Shown: positions 1 to 10,395 of the stretch, piece after piece
Numbering within the stretch: the stretch's first letter is position 1
How the letters are laid out: each line of letters begins with the position of its first letter
NCBI GenBank assembly: GCA_037447655.1
Contig: JBBHKE010003082.1
Coordinates: 1 to 40,538 of the forward strand
Reading direction: 5' to 3'
DNA from: Zygnema cylindricum
Lineage: Eukaryota; Streptophyta; Zygnematophyceae; Zygnematales; Zygnemataceae
DNA: 40,538 nucleotides
Position numbers and translations under genes: made by a program
The notes under the pieces: generated by a model
The model's database searches: none
Told to the model about the DNA's origin: nothing
What the model saw: only the letters and a program-made list of their open reading frames with translations

Positions 1-267
1 TGAGTAATGTTTGGTGGGATAATAATCATCTTCTGCTGTTTGTAGCACCTGGTAATGTGGTGAGAATGTGTGGCTTTATGTATTTTTTTGGGCAGTTTTG
101 GAAAGGAGTTTTGATTGGAAGTTTGGACGTTTAGAATCTATGTCGCCTTTTGGGAAAAATGCAGTTTTAGAAAGCCGAAATTCCTTGCATTCAATTTTTC
201 CTCCAAGACGTTGTTTGAACTTTGTTTGTTTTTCAAGAAACTCGTATGTTTTTGGAATTTTTTCCAG

Positions 268-421
268 GTTTTACACTCTCATAAATGAGCATGCTTCTGT
301 TCGACTCATATTTAAGAACCGGGAAGATCTCAACCTGGTGAAGACTTTAGAGGAGTTGGAGGAAGAAGTGTGGGGTGTACTGAATAATTTTGGTGAGAAC
401 TATGTCACTAAACTTTTGTAG
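268..421 (+). CDS. Possible last exon of an unidentified host gene
   Basis: A pyrimidine-rich tract ending in TTTCCAG (to 267) looks like a plant 3' splice site. It is followed by 50 codons without a stop, ending at TAG 419-421. The peptide is charged and helix-like, with a Glu-rich stretch (TLEELEEEVWGVLNN), unlike the Cys/Phe-rich reading upstream of the splice site, which looks like translated intron. The open frame formally begins at 68, but I do not regard the first 66 codons as coding. AT-rich sequence resembling a plant 3' UTR follows. I do not recognise the protein. It could be a chance ORF; the rest of the gene would lie left of the window. Confidence 0.35.
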
Positions 422-1749
422 GAGGAATAATATCTATTTAGGTGCAGTCACAAGTTGTAGCTGGCCTCGGTATTTTATTTTTATGTAAAATGAGTACTCT
501 AGTGAAGTTTTATCTAGTGAGGTTTTTACTTAGTAACATGGTTGAATCGTAGAAAAGATGTTTGAACATGTGGACTTTTGTTTTCTGACATCTTGTTTTA
601 TATTCTGTTGTATCGGAAATTTATTGAACATTTTATGTACAGTTTATATCGGCAAGTTATTTATTGAACTGAAGTGAGTTATGGAATCACTCTGCTGATG
701 TTAAATAGTGGATCCAATGTTTATTCATGTAGTTGTAAGTGTAGCAAATGTCATTCTGATAGGACCTCGTAACTGGAAAATATGTTGTGGAGAATTCTTG
801 CAATTTGTTGATTTTGTTGTGAACTTTAGGCAGCGATTTCATCCTGTTCCGGTGGTCAATTGGAAAAGGTTTTAGGTACAACAGGCTTTGGGTACGTGTT
901 TGAATGGCTATTTTGTCAGTTAGCGATTGTGTATATTTTTCAAACAAGCAAAACTTTTGAGTTTGATGCAGCGCTGTTTGTGCTGTTTTTGCTTGTTTCG
1001 CTTTTTGCTGTTTTTGTCTGAAAAAATCTGGAAGGTGGAGATTGTTTCTGAGTGCCGTTTGTGATGTTAGGATGGAAAACAACGGATTATGTTGACATAC
1101 TATTTTTTGAATTGGGTATGATTCAAAATATAGCTTTCCTTGCAGTAACGGATATCTATCAAGTTCCTCTCCCTCTTGATTTCAGATATCTCCTTCACAA
1201 AGGTTCTGTTTCCCATCACCAATGCGACAACTTAGACACGTGACATCCCGTTGCAAATAAGCCTGATTAAAGGTGGTGCGATAGACTAAAGTAAAAAAAT
1301 CACAGTTTGCATTTGGTGCTCGGCTGAAGACTGGACTACTGAAAGGAGGTCCTGTCTTTGGCAACCCTAGTTTAATATAGATGTCAACTGGCTAATTTGA
1401 CTCAATCGTCCATCATTCACAACTGAAAACACAAAAAGTCAGTCGGACATGTCAATAGTAGGTTAGGGAGTAAAAACCAACTATGTACCTATTTCCTAAT
1501 TCAAATAATTTACCATCGTGTTTTCTTAATAAAGTCGTCTGTTTATTGTAATTTTGATTAAAGTACTTCTTAGTGAAAATTAAAGGTACGAATTTGCTAC
1601 CTTTACACATCAAATCTTGAGATGCAATATTTTGACAATGCAGCTGCACATTGCCTCGTCTAAATGACTATTCGTACATTGTGTCGAAAGTTACCCAACA
1701 AGCCTACATAACCTCTATTGGATCCAGGGACTTACGTGGTTGCTTCCCG
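422..1749. other. AT-rich non-coding stretch
   Basis: No convincing coding sequence on either strand; the open frames are short and of low complexity. The first 250 bases could be the 3' UTR of the putative exon to the left. A short motif around 1510-1540, ending TTAATAAAGTC, recurs near 1972-2000 and, inverted, near 2128-2160, so this stretch holds a fragment of the repeat that forms the fold-back to its right. Confidence 0.5.
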
Positions 1750-1777
1750 TAGATTTTTAGTTATGTTGGGGGTTTTT

Positions 1778-2245
1778 TTGATACGTGTTAGTTTTTTCCT
1801 TTGATATTTTGTTTGTTGGGTTTTGCTTTTTTGGGTGTTTTCGATTTCCCTGCCATCCTTTCGTATTTTCGTCGTTTTTGCCTTGATTTTCCTTTTTGTT
1901 TATTCCCTCGTCATGTGGATTTTTCAGTTTTAGCAATGCTACTTCCTTTTGTTTCTATGGACTCAGATGGTTTACCATCACGCTTTTTAATAAAGTCGGC
2001 CCCGTTATAATTGGACCAATCTGACCAATCTATTGCGCCCCCAAAAGTTCCCACTATCTACATGACTAAATGACTATTGGGTGGCATAACTAAGCCTATG
2101 CTTAAACTAATCTTCCCAAACTAATAGGTAACGAAACTTTATCACAGAAGCATGATAGTAAACCATCTGAGTACATGGGAACCAAAAAAAAAGGGGATGG
2201 CAAAGCCAAAACTGAAAAACAACGTGAAAGAAACTAACACGCAGA
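1778..2245. repeat. Fold-back (inverted) repeat
   Basis: The left arm (about 1778-2006) and right arm (about 2128-2245) are imperfect inverted copies. Matching landmarks are ACTCAGATGGTTTACCATCA on the left with its complement near 2160-2175, TTTTTCAGTTTT on the left (about 1920) with AAAACTGAAAAA on the right (about 2209), and the outer GTGTTAGTTT with AAACTAACAC. The left arm carries about 100 extra bases. The spacer is about 120 bp. No ORF is supported. It may be a decayed fold-back or MITE-like element, or two opposed copies of one repeat. Confidence 0.5.
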
Positions 2246-2944
2246 CGACGGGCACGTAAAACAAAGACATACATTTTTAAAGAAACAACAGTGTGCTTAA
2301 ACTAACATCACCTAACCAAAACTCAACATGATTAATGATCCACTAGAAGCAACCTCGTAAATTCCCCAAGCTCGAGGGAGCATGCCGAGGAAGTTTCAGA
2401 ATACGCCAATGATTCATGGCCATGATAGACTATTGAAAGTCGAGGAGACGTGGTAAGGGCCTTAATAAAAGCATCTCGATCTAGAATAAGACACTCCGAA
2501 GGCCCAAAGGTGTGGATAGAAGGGGTTTAAGGGGGTAGGTGTCGGCCGATGAAGCGATCGAAGGACCCTGAATGTTAGAAAAGACCGAGGAGCAGGGGAG
2601 AATGGATGGAGGGTTTGAATAGCTCGAGAAAGCTCACCAACACAACCCAAATGAATAGCTCACCGATAAAAGAATGGGACCCCGAAGCCCAAAATGACCA
2701 CGGGGTGTGAAAGAAGCACTAGCAACACGATCCTTATGCGCAGCATGGAGGGCTTTCCAATCACCTCGAAAAAAACGTAGACAACGAGCCATAGTCCCCG
2801 CTACCAACCCCCACGACCCCAATAGTCTAGGATCCAAAATTTAAAACATGAGAAAGAGGAATCAAGGAGCGACGTCTGTGGGATTGGAAAAAATATGGGA
2901 TAGAGGGAGGTGAAGGGCGTTTTGTATTAATATCCGCAATGTTA
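2246..2944. other. Non-coding stretch, no recognised gene
   Basis: Two short minus-strand frames (2462-2650, 2634-2837) are open but resemble no family I know. The base composition is richer in G and C than the flanks. A decayed coding fragment of a mobile element is possible but not shown. Confidence 0.4.
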
Positions 2945-3730
2945 GGCTGCGGCCCCATGTAGTTGTAACTTAGCGTGCTTACTTTGTATTTTAGCGCGGA
3001 TCCGGCGGACCCGGATTTCAAGTGTCTCTATGTGTTCATTCGAAATTGTTACTTAAGTTTGTGACAATTGTATACGTCGACAACGCCCGTGACGGCTGTC
3101 ACCGTGTACAATTTGTGATGACGCACCATATTTTTTTGTAACTTTTTGAAGTGTCGCCAGACACATCGTACTTTTTGAAACGATTTGCGGATTTGGTATG
3201 TCGCATGTCTTTGCGTTACATCGTTGACGTAGAGCCTTGCACCCGTGGCTGTGCAAAATGCCTTTGCGTAAACCTCTCCCGTCCGGCCGCCATTACTTCG
3301 CAGATTTTTCACGTTCGCAGACTTTTCAACTTTGCGTGAAATGACACTGCAGCGTCGAGACCCCTGCAAAAAAAGAACCGTACAACATGCAAGCCGACAA
3401 AAACAAACAAACCCTGTACTTTTTTTTGTCGTCAAAAACTTCTAAAATCTTTTCACGCGTGGGAATATATTTTCAGATTGGTGTAGACGGATTTGCTTAG
3501 CTTAAAACACATTGCCGATGTGTTTTATGATAATTTTGAAAATGACGTGACAGTGGGTCGAAAAAACGCAACACGACAAATTTTCGTACATCCTAAGTTC
3601 AAGAATGACGCAAATTGTACTCTACAAATTTGCAATTTCTTCGTACGGTCGCAACTTAGGCAGTACGGCGCTAAGTTATATAGGAAAACGACAAAAAAAA
3701 ACCCGAACTTAGCCACATGGGGCCGCAGCC
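2945..3730. mobile_element. Non-autonomous PIF/Harbinger-like TIR element, copy 1
   Basis: The element is bounded by terminal inverted repeats sharing GGCTGCGGCCCCATGT at the left and ACATGGGGCCGCAGCC at the right, extending imperfectly inward. It is flanked by the trinucleotide TTA at 2942-2944 and 3731-3733. A TTA/TWA target duplication with G-starting TIRs is typical of PIF/Harbinger. There is no transposase. The minus-strand frame 3049-3435 has no domain I recognise and is probably fortuitous. A longer, inverted relative lies at 36556-37708. Confidence 0.7.
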
Positions 3731-3733
3731 TTA

Positions 3734-4475
3734 TAGGGATACGGGTGTATAACCGTGGACGAGGGGATCCCAACTCATAATCCCGTAGGACAACTAGGTC
3801 AACACAAAAGCCCCGCCCCCATCCGTAGGGCCGTATGATTGTGTAGTGGAAGACACTAGAGGAAAGGTACTAGATAAAAGACTACCAAGGTACCAAAACC
3901 AAACGACGACAGAATCGTGTATAGCGGGCGTAACTGACTCAGATTGCAAAACAGTTATGACATCTAAGACATCCCAAACGTGTAGGGTTTTGTTCACGAG
4001 GTTTGGGAGGAGGTGGGAGAGGGAGAAGGGGCAAAAATGTGTTGCCTTACATAACGACTCAAAGGGAAATCCATGGAAATAGATAGGGTGAGAGGAGCAA
4101 AAAGCCGGGTGAGAGAAAGAAACCATGTGTACGGAATGGTGAAAAGGAAAGTGTGAGAGAAAGTTCGTCCTGGGGGTTGGAGAGGGGAAGGGGAGGAGAG
4201 AACGTAGGGATACACGAGACGTGACCAAACTCGTGTTTTTTTGTGTTTTTCATGTTCTTCAACCATTGTTAATATGTAATTACTTACACAAGGAAAGCCC
4301 TCTAGATACGAGACAGTCAATGAATGAGTTGAACGACATTACCTTTTGATAACCCTACAATACCACACACTTTCAGAGTTGTCTAAAAAGTTCAACATCA
4401 TTGTTTACAACGCTCCACCATCCATTACCCTCAACGGGTGAGATCCCAGTAAAAATCTGATAACCAGTTACATGC
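3734..4475. other. Non-coding stretch, no recognised gene
   Basis: Minus-strand frames at 3794-4320 overlap one another and consist of Ser/Pro/Phe-rich low-complexity translation of a purine-rich plus strand. They look fortuitous. No repeat or RNA gene was recognised. Confidence 0.4.
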
Positions 4476-4801
4476 ATAGCAATGTGGAAGGTGTACCTTA
4501 CGGGTCACTTTTGTGGCAAGATTCCCTTGCAGCCTCTATGCTACTACATCGTGAACCTCTTGCACATAGATTGCAAATTGGCAACAAAGAGGTTCACCCA
4601 TGACCACTCAAACCATTAAAAGGAGTCTGGGCGGGGATAGCTATGTGGAAGGTGTACCTTACGGGTCACTTTTGTGGCGAGATTCCCTTGCAGCCTCTAT
4701 GCTACTACATCTATCGTGAACCTCTTGCACATAGACTGCAAATTGGCAACAAAGAGGTTCACCCATGACCACTCAAACCATTAAAAGGAGTCTGGGCGGG
4801 G
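4476..4801. repeat. Tandem duplication, unit about 161-165 bp
   Basis: Two head-to-tail copies, 4476-4636 and 4637-4801, are nearly identical. They differ by a few substitutions and a 4-base insertion (CTAT) at about 4711-4714 in the second copy. Each contains an 11-bp inverted repeat, GTGAACCTCTT with AAGAGGTTCAC, around a 25-base loop (4551-4597 and 4716-4762). No ORF spans it. The close match of the units points to a recent local duplication. Confidence 0.8.
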
Positions 4802-5133
4802 AGAGGTTGAGAAGAGCTGCCAACACATTAAACCTAAATCTGATGCAAAACCTATTGTAGCCAGCGCCGAAGCCTGACGGTCAATCGTGAATGGACGCAT
4901 CTTTGACGAGTAAGGAAAAGGAGGGGAGAGAGGGGAGGGAGGGTAGAGCTCTATGTAGGGGGCGTGGTGGTGTAGTTACAAAATCTCTCGAGGCTTAAAG
5001 GTGAATTTCTCAAGGGATATTCATTTCAACAGTATTACTAGTAGATTTTGGCAATCAAAGTGAGTGACATACATAAGAAAAATATATAATAATATAAGCT
5101 TTCAACAAGAAGGGTTGCTTATTACGAGGTACC
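4802..5133. other. Non-coding spacer before Copia element A
   Basis: AT-rich sequence with a purine tract near 4915-4945; no gene or structured RNA recognised. It ends where the sequence matching the A LTR begins. Confidence 0.4.
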
Positions 5134-6331
5134 TTTTGAAATTTATGTATTTTTGAGCTTTGTATTGGAAAACTAAAAAGAGTAAGTCATACCATGAAAG
5201 AAGTAATTAATATTCACTTCTTAATTTAGACTCTAGAGAGGAAGAGAGAGAGAGAGTCTCATCATGGCTGCCCCCATAGAGAAATAGGCAGACAGGCAAA
5301 AGTTTAACAAATGACCAAAATGATGCCCTGGACCGGATTTGAACCTGGGTAGATGACCAAAATGATGCCCTGGGTAGATGACCAAAATGATGCCCTATAC
5401 CGGATTCGAACCTGGGTTTTGTAGAACTAATGTAGTTTAGCGACTTAACCATAAGTCGTTGACGTAACAATAGACGTATATGGTTCAGATATTATATTAA
5501 AGTGTTACACGACAACTCTTTCATTTAACGGACCAAATTGACGAAACGACACATATAAACGACGACACTCACGGATGCGAATCGAACCGTGTAAAATACT
5601 TGATCGGATGGATGTCGTCACCGCCGCAAGCACCCGAGTGAAATTTGGCGGCTTTCGGACACAGCGGCACCCTGATCCACCTGGCGCCACATCATTGGAC
5701 GCCAGAAATAATGGGAGGAGGAACCATGGCTCCTTGTTTGACAAGCGTTACTTTCTAGGCCATGTAGTACAATGGCCTTACAATAAGTACATCGCCGAGT
5801 GTACCTTCTTGTACTATACAGTGTTCCTATTCGACTAGGGATTAGTAGTAGGTAGTCGTGAGTAGGTAGACTAGGACTTAGTGAAATTTAGGTACCTCTC
5901 TATGAGGAAGCTTGTAACTATAAAGGTCATCTTTGACCAGCCATAACTTACAACTCACGGGGAGCAAATTCAATGATTCTTTTTGCTGCACACTCACGCA
6001 AGTTTAGGCTATACAAGGATCTAGTCGGTCAACGATTTTTCTTGCCAGGGTGGCGGCATTTATAAAGGAAATTCAAAGTGGGGGAATGTGTCCAAATACT
6101 TATATTCTAACTTTGCATTTTGTGGGGGAACTGAGCACACAAAAAGTCTTCTTTCACAGGGGTAAAACTATTTTGGGGTTATGACTGTCAAGGTGTCAGT
6201 CATTTGGGTTTTTATCAACTTAGAGTCGGCACTATCTAGATAAGCTTCTTTGGATCTGCGATTTCTGTGGGGAAATGGAGCCGAGGAAATGGAACCCATG
6301 GAGCCGAGGAAATGGAACCCATAGAATCACA
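5134..6331 (+). repeat. Copia element A, 5' LTR
   Basis: This matches the LTR at 8211-9314 along its whole length and, further off, the LTRs of B and C. The start is set by alignment to TGTTGAAATTTATG at the right-end LTR (39359); here the terminal TG has decayed to TT. The end is set by the primer-binding site directly after it. At 1198 bp it is longer than the A2 copy, partly through triplication of ATGACCAAAATGATGCCCT (about 5310-5395) and a repeated GGAAATGGA-type block near 6272-6321. Confidence 0.75.
5390..5465 (-). other. Antisense tRNA-like block in A 5' LTR
   Basis: On the minus strand a D-arm hairpin (ACGACTTATGGTTAAGTCG) is followed by a variable centre and a T-arm/B-box-like CCCAGGTTCGAATCC. 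The acceptor ends do not pair, so it is tRNA-like and not a functional tRNA gene. A second copy of the T-arm part lies at about 5325-5352. Confidence 0.55.
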
Positions 6332-6348
6332 GGTTATGGGCCCACCAC
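6332..6348 (+). other. Primer-binding site of A (half-tRNA, initiator Met)
   Basis: GGTTATGGGCCCACCAC lies immediately after the LTR and is the reverse complement of the anticodon stem-loop of plant initiator tRNA-Met as I know it (GTGGTGGGCCCATAACC). The ATG of gag lies inside it (6336). Confidence 0.7.
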
Positions 6349-7300
6349 CTAGGGTGCCTATGTTTGATGAATCACACTTCACTTATTGGGAATTTATGAT
6401 GGAGGGATTGCTTTTCGAAAAGAACTTATGGGAAATTGTTTCGAGACAAGTTAGGTGTCCGCTAGCGGGCTTCGGTGGAACTCACTTTGGAGATTCATCT
6501 GGGCTTCCTAGAAAACCAACCGGAGCTCAGATGCAACGGAAGGTGAAGGGAAAATCATTACCATTGAAGGAGAAATAGGGGAGAAGGGTAAAGGAATACT
6601 TTTAGTGAGGGGAGCTAGGATCTCGGTTACAGTTCCACTTGTAGGAGTGATAACTAAACCAAAAACTGAAAAAAATGATTGTAAACTTTCGGAGTATAAA
6701 AACATTATAGCAAAACATCTCATACTTAGAAACGTATCTAAGTCCATATCTACCACTCTTATAACCTTAACCAAATATTTAGAAATTTGGGAAACACTAA
6801 TTATGACTTATAAGAGTGAGACTATACAGAGGCAGATAGTAAAACAAAAAATAGAGGCTTATGTTTATAAAGGCGATAGCATGATAGAGTTTTGCATTGA
6901 TATTGTTGCATTATATGCTGAGTTTGCTAGTGCACGATATGTAAAATATGAGGTGAGAAAGATTTACAAACTAAACATGAAGCTTCAAGATGAGTACAAA
7001 AACATCATTAACCGTTTGCATGAAATGGATTACTCCTCATGGAAATGAAACACTACCATGGGGATGATTCTTGTGAGGGAAAGCACTTTGGAGCTTCATA
7101 GGGGAAGTGATAGGATGAATGTACTTACAGCCGGTGGTGACTGGAGGAAACGTGATGAGAGGAAGAATGATAACGATAAACCTTATCAAAATTTCGGTGG
7201 AAAGAGAGGAAGACGAAAAGAAAGTGGAACTTCGAAAGGAGGAGTTTGCTTCTTTTGTAGGGAAATGGGTCACTATATGGCGGAATATCCTTTGGTATAA
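6336..7300 (+). pseudogene. gag: Copia A gag, broken
   Basis: The gag of element A would form the virus-like particle. It starts MGPPPRVPMF at the ATG inside the primer site, as in A2 and C. The same frame is open upstream to 6267, but that part is LTR. The frame runs to 6578, shifts, and resumes at about 6605-7048 with the copia-type gag (UBN2-like) core (e.g. YKSETIQR, VYKGDSMIEFC). It then stops and resumes at 7058-7300 with an Arg/Lys-rich stretch. The zinc knuckle at 7247-7288 reads CFFC, then H, but its last Cys is Tyr. Nothing of protease, integrase or RT follows. Confidence 0.75.
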
Positions 7301-7768
7301 GAAATTAGAAGTTGGAATGTAATGAGGAGGAAGAAGGGGAAGAGGAGAAACAAAATGATGACAGTAAGGAGCCCACATCTAGTAATAGGAAAGCAGAGAA
7401 AAGACAAAATTCCACAAGAATACAGTTGGGATAACCAAGAAAGAGAAACGAGGGGCACTGTGAGTCAAATGACGAGGATGTCGTATGAGTGAGTAAATGA
7501 ATAAAACGAAAGCGATCTAGAATTAAAATTGGAAGGGAATATTAAAAATATTGACGATATTCTAATATATTTCTACGTAAAACTAATAGACTTCAACACC
7601 CGGAAAAGGAAGTAACGACGGAGCCTCAGGATGGGGAGAAAAGGAATGAACGAAGGTTTAGGGAGGGAAATATGGGGGAACAAAATGAAAGATGCGAAGG
7701 AAAGACTATACGGACGGAAACGGGGTGGGGAAAAATCGAAACGGGTAATTATCATGATAATTATTTAA
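7301..7768 (+). other. Degenerate linker in element A
   Basis: Purine-rich sequence in which no pol domain can be read. By comparison with B and C, the protease, integrase and RT should lie here, so an internal deletion has removed them and left low-complexity remnant or filler sequence. Confidence 0.5.
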
Positions 7769-8197
7769 ATGGAGGATTTTGAATTTACGTATTTAGTAGG
7801 GACAAGTGGATTTTGGATAAATTTGGGGGAGGGTGGATTTGACATCACTACTTGGTGTGATGTCACTTTTGAAGATGTGCCTATAAAAGGGTTAGCATCT
7901 GGGTATGTGTTAGAGATTGGGGATTGGGCAGGCTGTTGGAGCAAGCGGGAAATTGGATTTTTTTCAGATGAAAAACAGATGAGGTGGATAAAATCCTTCC
8001 TCCAAGAGCCCAGATTTATGAAAAGTGGCATGCAAAATAAAATGTGTGATCAACAAGATGCAATGTTTATTTCGGCTCATCTAATACACTTTTTTAAATA
8101 CGAGGGTATTCACTTAAAGTTTTATGAGGAGAAAAGAAAGAAGAAAAAGAAAAGAAGAAAAATATTTTTGGTGGGAGTTGAAAGAAAAGTAGACTAG
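7769..8197 (+). pseudogene. Copia A RNase H remnant
   Basis: The open frame matches the Copia RNase H end. An ITTWCDVTFEDVPIKG region corresponds to the ITTWSDASYGDAPTRR of element C, followed by SGYVLEIGDWAGCWSK, then a patch resembling MWVKSLLGEFGHLKSGVQ of C. The block bearing the second catalytic residue (EAEYMA in C) is missing and the ASY motif is lost. The Lys-rich end runs into a weak polypurine tract (ATGGGAG, 8204-8210) just before the next LTR. Confidence 0.7.
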
Positions 8198-8210
8198 AAA
8201 ATAATGGGAG

Positions 8211-9314
8211 TGTACAAATTTATGTATTTTTTAGGTATGTGTTGGAAAAATTGAAAGAGTACGTCACACCATGAAAGCCGTAATTAATATTCACTTCTTA
8301 ATTTAGACACTAGAGAGGAAGAGAGAGAGAGAGAGAGTCCCACCATGGTTGGCCCCATAGTCAGAAAGAAACAGGCAGACAAACTGACAGATGACCATTA
8401 TGATGCCCTAAACCAGATTTTTACCTAGGTCTTGAGGAACTGAAGTAGTTTGACCTCTTAACCATTAAGTCGTTGACGAAACAATAAACATATGTGGTTC
8501 ATATAATGTATTAAATAGTTACGCGAAAGCGCTTTCATTTAACGGACGAAATTGACGAAACAATATATGTAAACGACGACGCTCACGGACGCGAATCGAA
8601 ACATGCAAAATACTTGAACAGACGAACGTCGTCACCGCCGCCAAACTCGAGTGAAATTTTGGCGGCTTTCGGACATAGAGGCATGCTGTGCCACGTGGCG
8701 CCACATCATTGGAAACCGGAAATAATGGAAGGAGGAACCATGGCTCCCGGTTTGACAAGCGTCACCTTGTAGGCCAAGTCGTACAATGGCCGTACAATAA
8801 GTACATCGCCCATTGTACCTTCTTGTACTATACAGTGATTTTATTGGACTAGGGTAGTAGTAGGTAGTCATGAGTTGGTAGACGAGGACTTAGTGAAATT
8901 TAGGTACCTTAGGTACCCCTCCATGAGGGAGCTTGTAGCCATAAAGTTCAGCTTTGACCAGCCATAACTTACTGCTCAAAGGAGCAAATTCAGTGATTCT
9001 TTCTGCTGCGCACTCAGGGGAGTCCAGACTATACACCGGTGTAGTATGTCAGAGATTTTGCCTTTCAGGGTGGTAGCATTTATATGGGAAAGTCAAAGTG
9101 GGGGAATGTGTCGAAATACTCATATACTAACTTTGCATTCTGTGGGGGAACTGAGCACACAGAAAGTCTTCTTTTACAGGGGTAAAGTTGTATTGGGGTC
9201 ATGAATGTCAGGGTGTGAGTCATTTGGGTTTTCATCAACTTAGAGTCGGCACTATCTAAATAAGCTTCTTTGAATCTACGTCTTATGTGGGGAAATGGAG
9301 CCCATAGAATTTCA
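8211..9314 (+). repeat. Copia LTR between A and A2
   Basis: It begins TGTACAAATTTATG after a degenerate polypurine tract and ends TTTCA directly before a primer-binding site, so it serves both as 3' LTR of A and 5' LTR of a second internal region (A2). It matches 5134-6331 throughout. LTR-internal-LTR-internal order usually comes from unequal recombination between LTRs. Confidence 0.8.
8404..8478 (-). other. Antisense tRNA-like block in A2 LTR
   Basis: The minus strand shows a D-arm-like CAACGACTTAATGGTTAAG and a decayed T-arm region (AAAAATCTGGTTT). It sits at the same place in the LTR as the other copies. Confidence 0.45.
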
Positions 9315-9331
9315 GGTTATGGGCCCACCAC
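9315..9331 (+). other. Primer-binding site of A2
   Basis: GGTTATGGGCCCACCAC, identical to the A site. The upstream LTR end carries GCCCATA (about 9299-9305), able to pair with TATGGGC of the site. Confidence 0.7.
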
Positions 9332-10268
9332 CTAGGGTGCCTATGTTTGATGGAGCAAACTTCACTTATTGGGAGTTTATGACGGAGGGATTACTTTTCG
9401 AAAAGTTCTTATAGGGAATTGTTTCAGGAAAAGTGAGGTGTCCACTACTGGGCTTTGGTGGAACTCACTATGGAGATTCATCTGGGCTTCTCGAAAAGCC
9501 AACCGGGGCTCAGATGTAACGGAAGGTGAAGGAAAAATCTTAGCCATTGAAGGGGGAAAAAGGGAGAAGGGTAAGGAACACCTTTGGTGAGGGAGCTAGG
9601 CTCTCGGCTACAATTCCACCTCTAGGAGTGAAAACTAAACGAAAAACTAAAGAATATGACAGAAAAATTTGTGTACAAAAACATTATAGCAAAACATCTC
9701 ATATTTAGAAACGCGTCTAAGTCCATAACTATCACTCTATAACATTAACCAAAACTACAACTGGGAAGCACTAATTAAGACTTATAAGAGTGAACTATAC
9801 AGGCAAGAGATAGTAAACAAAAATAGGGCTTATGTTTATAAAGGCTGTGAGATGATAAAGTTTCAAATGATATTATCGACATATGCTGAGTTTGAAAGTG
9901 CAAGATATGTAGAATATGAGGTGAGAAAGATTAGCACACTTATCATGAAACTTCCATGAGCATCAAAAAAGGTTATTTATATCTGTCTCTATTTTAGTTT
10001 AGTTCTAACGAGAGAGAGAGAGAATGAAAGACACCACTACACGCTTATCGAAAGGTGGTAGACTCTGCATTAAATCTATAAAGAGTGAGACTATACAGAG
10101 GCAAGAGATAGAAAATAAAAAATAGAGGCTTATGTTTATAAAGGCGGTAGCATGATAGAGTTCTGCAATGATATTACTGCATCATATGTTGAGTTTGATA
10201 GTGCAGGATATGTAGAATATGAGGTGAGAAAGATTAGCACACTTATCATGAAACTTCCAGATGAGTAC
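9319..10268 (+). pseudogene. gag: Copia A2 gag fragment, broken and duplicated
   Basis: It starts MGPPPRVPMFDGANFTYWEF and hits a stop after about 31 codons (TAG near 9412). The rest shows gag in several frames up to the KLP-type motif. The piece from about 9777 is present twice: the end of gag plus about 100 bp of the B LTR start (9777-10077) is followed by a second copy (10078 onward). Element B then begins at 10269 within the motif corresponding to MKLPDEF of C. Confidence 0.65.
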
Positions 10269-10395
10269 TGTTGAAAAAGGTTATTTATATCTTGTCTCTA
10301 TTTTAGTTTAGTCTCTAAGGAGAGAAAGAAAGAGAATGAAAGACATGCCATGGCTACCACACTATTCAAGAAGGTGGTAGACTGAAGTAAACATT
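9777..10395 (+). repeat. Direct duplication spanning the gag/LTR junction
   Basis: Unit 1 (about 9777-10077) and unit 2 (about 10078-10395) each run from the gag segment (GAGACTATACAGAGGCAAG in unit 2) through the LTR start (AAAAAGGTTATTTATATC) to GGTGGTAGACT. The units are diverged and share no exact length. Since each copy contains the junction, the duplication came after B inserted. Confidence 0.65.

Noticed and set aside
3049-3435. 128-codon minus-strand ORF as a transposase or host gene
   Set aside because: Lies wholly inside the TIR element, shows no domain or catalytic motif, and copy 2 of the element does not keep it.
3794-4320. Three overlapping minus-strand ORFs
   Set aside because: Ser/Pro/Phe-rich readings of a purine-rich strand in several frames at once; typical chance frames.
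4830-4890. Box C/D snoRNA, from TGATGC and CTGA motifs
   Set aside because: The C box is imperfect, there is no terminal stem, and the motifs are too short to support a call.
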